Below are positions 60,439-64,000 of a stretch of 64,000 nt of DNA, in pieces. Under the pieces are notes generated by a model. The model made no database searches. It was not told the DNA's origin and saw only the letters and a list, made by a program, of their open reading frames with translations. Every line of letters begins with the position of its first letter. The first letter of the stretch is position 1. This stretch comes from Enterocloster clostridioformis (lineage in GTDB: Bacteria > Bacillota > Clostridia > Lachnospirales > Lachnospiraceae). A program made the translations under genes and the position numbers. The DNA lies in NCBI RefSeq assembly GCF_020297485.1, contig NZ_JAIWZC010000001.1:124001-188000 (forward strand), written 5' to 3'.

Positions 60439-62148
60439 ATGGAGACAGTTAAGTTTGACGAGTTACAATTAGACGAGCGGATTATCCGCGCCATCACAGA
60501 GATGGGGTTTGAAGAGGCATCGCCGATTCAGGCTCAGGCCATTCCGGTAGCCATGGAGGGACGGGACATGATTGGCCAGGCACAGACCGGAACAGGCAAG
60601 ACAGCCGCCTTCGGTCTGCCTCTTCTTCAGAAGGTGGACCCGAAGGTGAAGAAGCTTCAGGCTATCGTGTTGCTTCCTACCAGGGAGCTGGCCATCCAGG
60701 TGGCGGAGGAGATGCGCCGTTTTGCAAAGTTCATGCACGGTGTGAAGGTGCTGCCTATATACGGCGGCCAGGATATCGTAAAGCAGATCCGTTCCTTAAA
60801 GGACGGAACACAGGTTATCGTGGGAACACCGGGCCGTGTCATGGACCATATGAGAAGGAAGACGATAAAGGCTGACCATGTTCTCACTGTGGTGCTGGAT
60901 GAAGCGGATGAGATGCTGAATATGGGATTCCTGGAGGATATGGAGACTATCTTAAGTCAGCTGCCTGAGGAGCGCCAGACGCTGATGTTCTCAGCCACCA
61001 TGCCCCAGGCCATTGCGGAGATTGCCAGGAAGTTCCAGAAGGATCCGGTGACGGTTCGCGTGATTAAGAAGGAGCTGACCGTGCCTAAGGTGACCCAGTA
61101 CTATTATGAGGTTAAGCCGAAGAACAAGGTGGAGGTTATGAGCCGTCTGCTGGATATGTATGCGCCGAAGCTTTCCATTGTGTTCTGCAATACAAAGCGT
61201 CAGGTGGATGACCTGGTGCAGGAGCTGCAGGGAAGAGGATATTTTGCGGAAGGACTTCATGGAGATTTAAAGCAGGTCCAGCGTGACCGTGTCATGGACA
61301 GCTTCCGTAACGGGCGCACCGACATTCTGGTGGCCACGGATGTGGCTGCGAGGGGCATAGATGTAGGGGATGTGGAAGCTGTGTTCAATTATGATATTCC
61401 TCAGGATGACGAGTACTACGTACACCGCATCGGCCGTACCGGCAGAGCGGGAAGGGAAGGGAAGGCATTCAGCCTTGTTATGGGCAAGGAGGTCTATAAG
61501 CTCAGGGATATCCAGCGTTACTGCAAGACTAAAATCATTCCTCAGGCCATTCCGTCTTTAAATGATATCACGGAAATCAAGGTGGAGAAGATTCTGGACC
61601 AGGTGCAGGAAGTGTTAAATGACACGGATCTGACCAAGATGGTGAACATCATTGAGAAGAAGCTTATGGAGGAGGATTATACCTCCATGGATTTGGCCGC
61701 GGCCCTTCTCAGGATGAGTATGGGAGACGAGAGCGAAGACATCATCGACAGCTTTGAGACAGCCCGTTCTCTCGATGAACTGGACAGCTTTGGACGGGGA
61801 AGCAGCCGCGGCAGAGGCCGTGAGCGCAGCTCCTACGGAAACCGCCGCAAGGGAGCAACGGACCGCGCTGCTGTGGATTACGTGCTGGGCGAAGGGGACG
61901 AGAAGATGGCAAGACTGTTCATCAACATCGGCAAGGCCCAGAGAATCACCCCAGGAGACATTCTGGGAGCGGTTGCCGGGGAATCAGGAATTCCGGGACG
62001 CATGGTGGGAAGCATTGACATGTATGACGGATATACCTTTGTGGATGTGCCGGGACGCTATGCCGATGATGTGCTGAAGGCCATGGCCCATGCCAAGATT
62101 AAGGGAAAGAATATTCACGTGGAAAAAGCCAATACTAACAGAAGATAA
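60439..62148 (+). CDS. DEAD-box ATP-dependent RNA helicase with DbpA RNA-binding domain
   Basis: 569 residues. Q motif (FDELQLDERIIRAITEMGFEEASPIQAQAIP), Walker A AQTGTGKT near residue 49, PTRELAIQ, GTPGR, VLDEADEML, SATMP, and the second-domain motifs TDVAARGIDV and HRIGRTGRAGREGK. A Gly/Arg/Ser-rich linker (about 455-480) leads to a C-terminal DbpA/CsdA-type RRM (MARLFINIGKAQRITPGDILGAVAGESGIPG). Likely role: RNA unwinding in ribosome assembly or mRNA turnover (CshA/DeaD group). The long leader with an internal terminator suggests attenuation, for example cold-induced. ATG at 60439 with AAAGGA 12 nt upstream. Confidence 0.94.
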   Translation: METVKFDELQLDERIIRAITEMGFEEASPIQAQAIPVAMEGRDMIGQAQTGTGKTAAFGLPLLQKVDPKVKKLQAIVLLPTRELAIQVAEEMRRFAKFMHGVKVLPIYGGQDIVKQIRSLKDGTQVIVGTPGRVMDHMRRKTIKADHVLTVVLDEADEMLNMGFLEDMETILSQLPEERQTLMFSATMPQAIAEIARKFQKDPVTVRVIKKELTVPKVTQYYYEVKPKNKVEVMSRLLDMYAPKLSIVFCNTKRQVDDLVQELQGRGYFAEGLHGDLKQVQRDRVMDSFRNGRTDILVATDVAARGIDVGDVEAVFNYDIPQDDEYYVHRIGRTGRAGREGKAFSLVMGKEVYKLRDIQRYCKTKIIPQAIPSLNDITEIKVEKILDQVQEVLNDTDLTKMVNIIEKKLMEEDYTSMDLAAALLRMSMGDESEDIIDSFETARSLDELDSFGRGSSRGRGRERSSYGNRRKGATDRAAVDYVLGEGDEKMARLFINIGKAQRITPGDILGAVAGESGIPGRMVGSIDMYDGYTFVDVPGRYADDVLKAMAHAKIKGKNIHVEKANTNRR

Positions 62149-62175
62149 GAGCGGGTCTTACAGACCCGTATGCTC

Positions 62176-62208
62176 ACAGCCCGGCAGGACTTCTATCTGC
62201 CGGGCTGT
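62176..62208 (+). terminator. Hairpin after the helicase gene
   Basis: A perfect 12-bp stem ACAGCCCGGCAG/CTGCCGGGCTGT with a 9-nt loop. The trailing T-run is weak (GCCTGTATTT). Confidence 0.6.
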
Positions 62209-62239
62209 GCCTGTATTTACATTTTTCCGGAGGTGTGAT

Positions 62240-63019
62240 ATGGTGAAGGTCAACAGGAAGGAGGCTGAGCCAATGAAGGAAGGATATGTGGACAACAGTT
62301 TTGCTTCCCTTTATTATAAGGAAATGGGCCAAGGGATGCCTCTCATCATGCTCCACGGCAATGGTGAGAGCCACGAGATATTTGCCAGGCTGTCAGAGCT
62401 TATGAGCCGGTATTACAGGGTGATTCTCATGGACAGCAGGGGCCATGGGTCCTCTCTTATGAGGGGAGATGCTGCCAGGGGAGAGCTGACCATCCCGGAT
62501 ATGGCGGCGGATGTGGTTCAGGTCATGGAATTCCTCCATGTGCCCAGGGCAGTGATACTGGGATTCAGCGACGGGGCAAACGTGGCCCTGGAGACGGCCA
62601 GCTGTTATCCGGGACGTGTGTCCGCCGTGGTGGCAGTCAGCGGAAATGCCCTGCCCAGAGGCATGAGCACTGCCTCGCTGTTGGAGGTGAAATTAAAATA
62701 CGCCCTGTGGCGCGGTCTGGAGAAGGTACCGCTGCCGCGGGGCGTCAGGGATAAGGCGGTTAAAAGCCGCCAGCTGTTCGGCCTTATGGCCAGATGGCCC
62801 AGGCTGGACAAGGAGAAGCTGTCCTGCATCCAGGCGCCGGTCCTGATTCTTACGGGCCGCGGGGATATGATCCGCCCCCGCCACTCCCTGTGGATGGGGG
62901 AACAGATTCCCGATTCAAAGGTGGTGTTTGTCAAGGGAGCGGACCATTTTACCCTTCTTAAGAAGGAAAAGGCATATGGGGCCCACATTATGGCCTGGCT
63001 CAGGGAACGGGGGCTTTAA
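62240..63019 (+). CDS. Alpha/beta-hydrolase
   Basis: 259 residues from the ATG at 62240 (GGAGGTG 5 nt upstream); the open frame upstream overlaps the helicase and is not coding. Alpha/beta-hydrolase fold: oxyanion HGNGESHEIF near residue 47, DSRGHGSS, nucleophile Ser in GFSDGAN (about 110), late Asp in ILTGRGDMIRP, and His in GADHFTLLKKEKAY. The substrate is unknown; esterases, lipases and dienelactone- or peroxidase-type members share these motifs. Cytoplasmic. Convergent with the DUF362 gene, which ends 10 bp away. Confidence 0.87.
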   Translation: MVKVNRKEAEPMKEGYVDNSFASLYYKEMGQGMPLIMLHGNGESHEIFARLSELMSRYYRVILMDSRGHGSSLMRGDAARGELTIPDMAADVVQVMEFLHVPRAVILGFSDGANVALETASCYPGRVSAVVAVSGNALPRGMSTASLLEVKLKYALWRGLEKVPLPRGVRDKAVKSRQLFGLMARWPRLDKEKLSCIQAPVLILTGRGDMIRPRHSLWMGEQIPDSKVVFVKGADHFTLLKKEKAYGAHIMAWLRERGL

Positions 63020-63029
63020 GAAAACAGGC

Positions 63030-64000
63030 CTATTGCCATTGATTGCTCAAAAACTCCACGATATCCGCTGCTTTAGGCGGGCAGCCGCCCAGGGTTTTGG
63101 CAAAGCAGGAGGTACATTGGCCCACGCCGATGGCGCCCTCCTGTCCCTTGTAGCCCTGGCCGATGCACACAGGAGGCAGGCCCTTTCTCAGATATCCCAT
63201 GTCGTTGAGACGATCCAGGGCATATATAAGGGAACCGTAGCAGGCGCTGCACGCATTCTCCGGGGCCGTGTAGGCGGCCAGGTGCTGTACGCGCCTGGTC
63301 ATGCGGAATTTGCTGTGGGCCTCTGTTGCCCTGTTCAGATAAATCATGTTGGCATGGGCCGTGTCCGTGCTTCCCACACCCAGGTTCCGGGCCATGGTTA
63401 TGTAAGGCACATCGTCCACCGAGTAGCCCATGCAGTCGCATACAAAGGCGTCGCAGAGCACCGGATCTTTAAAGCCCAGCACACGGTTCATGACCACGGG
63501 ATTGCCTCCCTCCTCAAAATCCAAATCACCGCAGATATTGTCCACCAGGATGAAGTCGTTGCGGGCAATGGTGTTTAGGTGGGCAATGGGCTTGTGAAGC
63601 CCCAGGGTGTGGAAGCGGCGCTTTTCCGAGTTGGGAATCACGCCCTTGTTGTTTTTCAGGGCGCAGGTCACGGTGGTCTGGCAGTGTCCCTTCAGCACGG
63701 GCATGTTTATCATGTAATCCACGGCAGCTGCCTTGTCGCACAGCTTGATTTTTATTCCTCCCGCATCGTATTCCTTCCAGGTATCGCGCTGCAAATCCAC
63801 GAAGGGTACGCCGTACCGGCTGCACACCTGATGGTATCCTGCGGCCCGGAAGGCGTCTTCCGTGTGGTCTCCGACCCAGGAACCCTCCATGATGGTGATG
63901 TTTTGAAAGCCGTGTTCCTGGAGGTATTCTATGACACCGGCCAGCAGTTCGCCGTGGGTGGTGGCTCCGCTGGAGGGCGCCTTGGCAGTCACCAGATTGG
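63030..64000 (-). CDS. DUF362 family protein (5' end outside window)
   Basis: At least 323 codons; the frame runs off the right edge (reading NLVTAKAPSSGATTHGELL at the window border), so the true start is not visible. DUF362 signature: PSSGATTHGELLAGVIEYLQEHG near the visible N-terminus, MINMPVLKGHCQTTVTCALKNNKGVIPNSEKRRFH in the middle, and IARNDFILVDNICGDLDFEEGGNPV. A Cys-rich C-terminal part follows (NACSACYGSLIYALDRL, VGQCTSCFAKTLGGCPPK) that could hold an Fe-S cluster or zinc. DUF362 proteins are uncharacterised, often annotated as iron-sulfur proteins. Convergent with the alpha/beta-hydrolase gene. Confidence 0.87.
   Translation of the reverse strand, partial: NLVTAKAPSSGATTHGELLAGVIEYLQEHGFQNITIMEGSWVGDHTEDAFRAAGYHQVCSRYGVPFVDLQRDTWKEYDAGGIKIKLCDKAAAVDYMINMPVLKGHCQTTVTCALKNNKGVIPNSEKRRFHTLGLHKPIAHLNTIARNDFILVDNICGDLDFEEGGNPVVMNRVLGFKDPVLCDAFVCDCMGYSVDDVPYITMARNLGVGSTDTAHANMIYLNRATEAHSKFRMTRRVQHLAAYTAPENACSACYGSLIYALDRLNDMGYLRKGLPPVCIGQGYKGQEGAIGVGQCTSCFAKTLGGCPPKAADIVEFLSNQWQ

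Overview
The window looks like a chromosomal segment of a Gram-positive gut anaerobe of the Lachnospiraceae, most like the Enterocloster (Clostridium bolteae/clostridioforme) group. This is judged from protein flavour, moderately GC-rich codon usage, strong AGGAGG-type ribosome binding sites, near-consensus SigA promoters, a T-box in front of ileS and a CIRCE element. It is a family-level inference. I saw no rRNA, tRNA or CRISPR array.

Layout. 1-8.9 kb holds the end of an HPr-like gene, gltB-gltD (glutamate synthase), a DUF5721-type protein and a primary-type sigma factor. 9-14 kb is a visibly AT-richer island on the minus strand: a PatB/MalY C-S lyase, a CoA-disulfide-reductase-type flavoprotein and the truncated end of a DAACS symporter, plus a transposase relic and a MarR regulator. 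A deletion appears to have joined the flavoprotein and symporter genes. 14-25 kb holds CIRCE-controlled htpG, a secreted protein, a DegV protein, a CapA-like phosphoesterase, a YhcC-type radical SAM protein, a galactokinase, an unusual sirtuin and pncB. 25-31 kb is T-box-ileS and glgP. 31-36.5 kb is a one-carbon/methionine operon: metF, a stand-alone MetH reactivation domain, a threonine aldolase and a short metH.

36.8-45 kb holds a small Cys-containing protein, a DUF368 (PopT-type) lipid-carrier transporter, a second DegV protein, a HAD phosphatase, znuA-znuC-znuB and ktrB-ktrA. 45-47 kb is a MerR regulator with a MerR-style promoter (19-bp spacer) driving a DapB/Ord-like dehydrogenase. 47.15-49.19 kb is a group II intron sitting directly behind that gene's terminator. 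Its reverse transcriptase is itself split by a 136-bp MITE-like element with 25-bp inverted repeats and a 4-bp target duplication. 49.4-51.5 kb is a pair of COG0523-type metal GTPase genes; the second is fused to a YcgQ/DUF1980-like domain.

51.8-59.1 kb is the most distinctive accessory locus. A LacI-family regulator has an 8-nt lesion in its HTH. It is followed by three similar palindromic operators and an operon for a YiaK-like reductase, a permease, a HyuA-like hydantoinase/oxoprolinase, a HELFH zincin-like protein of unknown function and a YhcH/YiaL protein. I propose this as a candidate undescribed catabolic system. 59-64 kb holds a patatin-like protein, a DEAD-box helicase with a terminator in its leader, an alpha/beta hydrolase and a DUF362 protein cut by the window edge.

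Functional threads: nitrogen assimilation (gltBD), sulfur/thiol and methionine/C1 metabolism (island and met operon), zinc handling (znuACB and the COG0523 pair), and uptake and breakdown of an unknown sugar-acid-like or lactam-like compound under LacI-type control.
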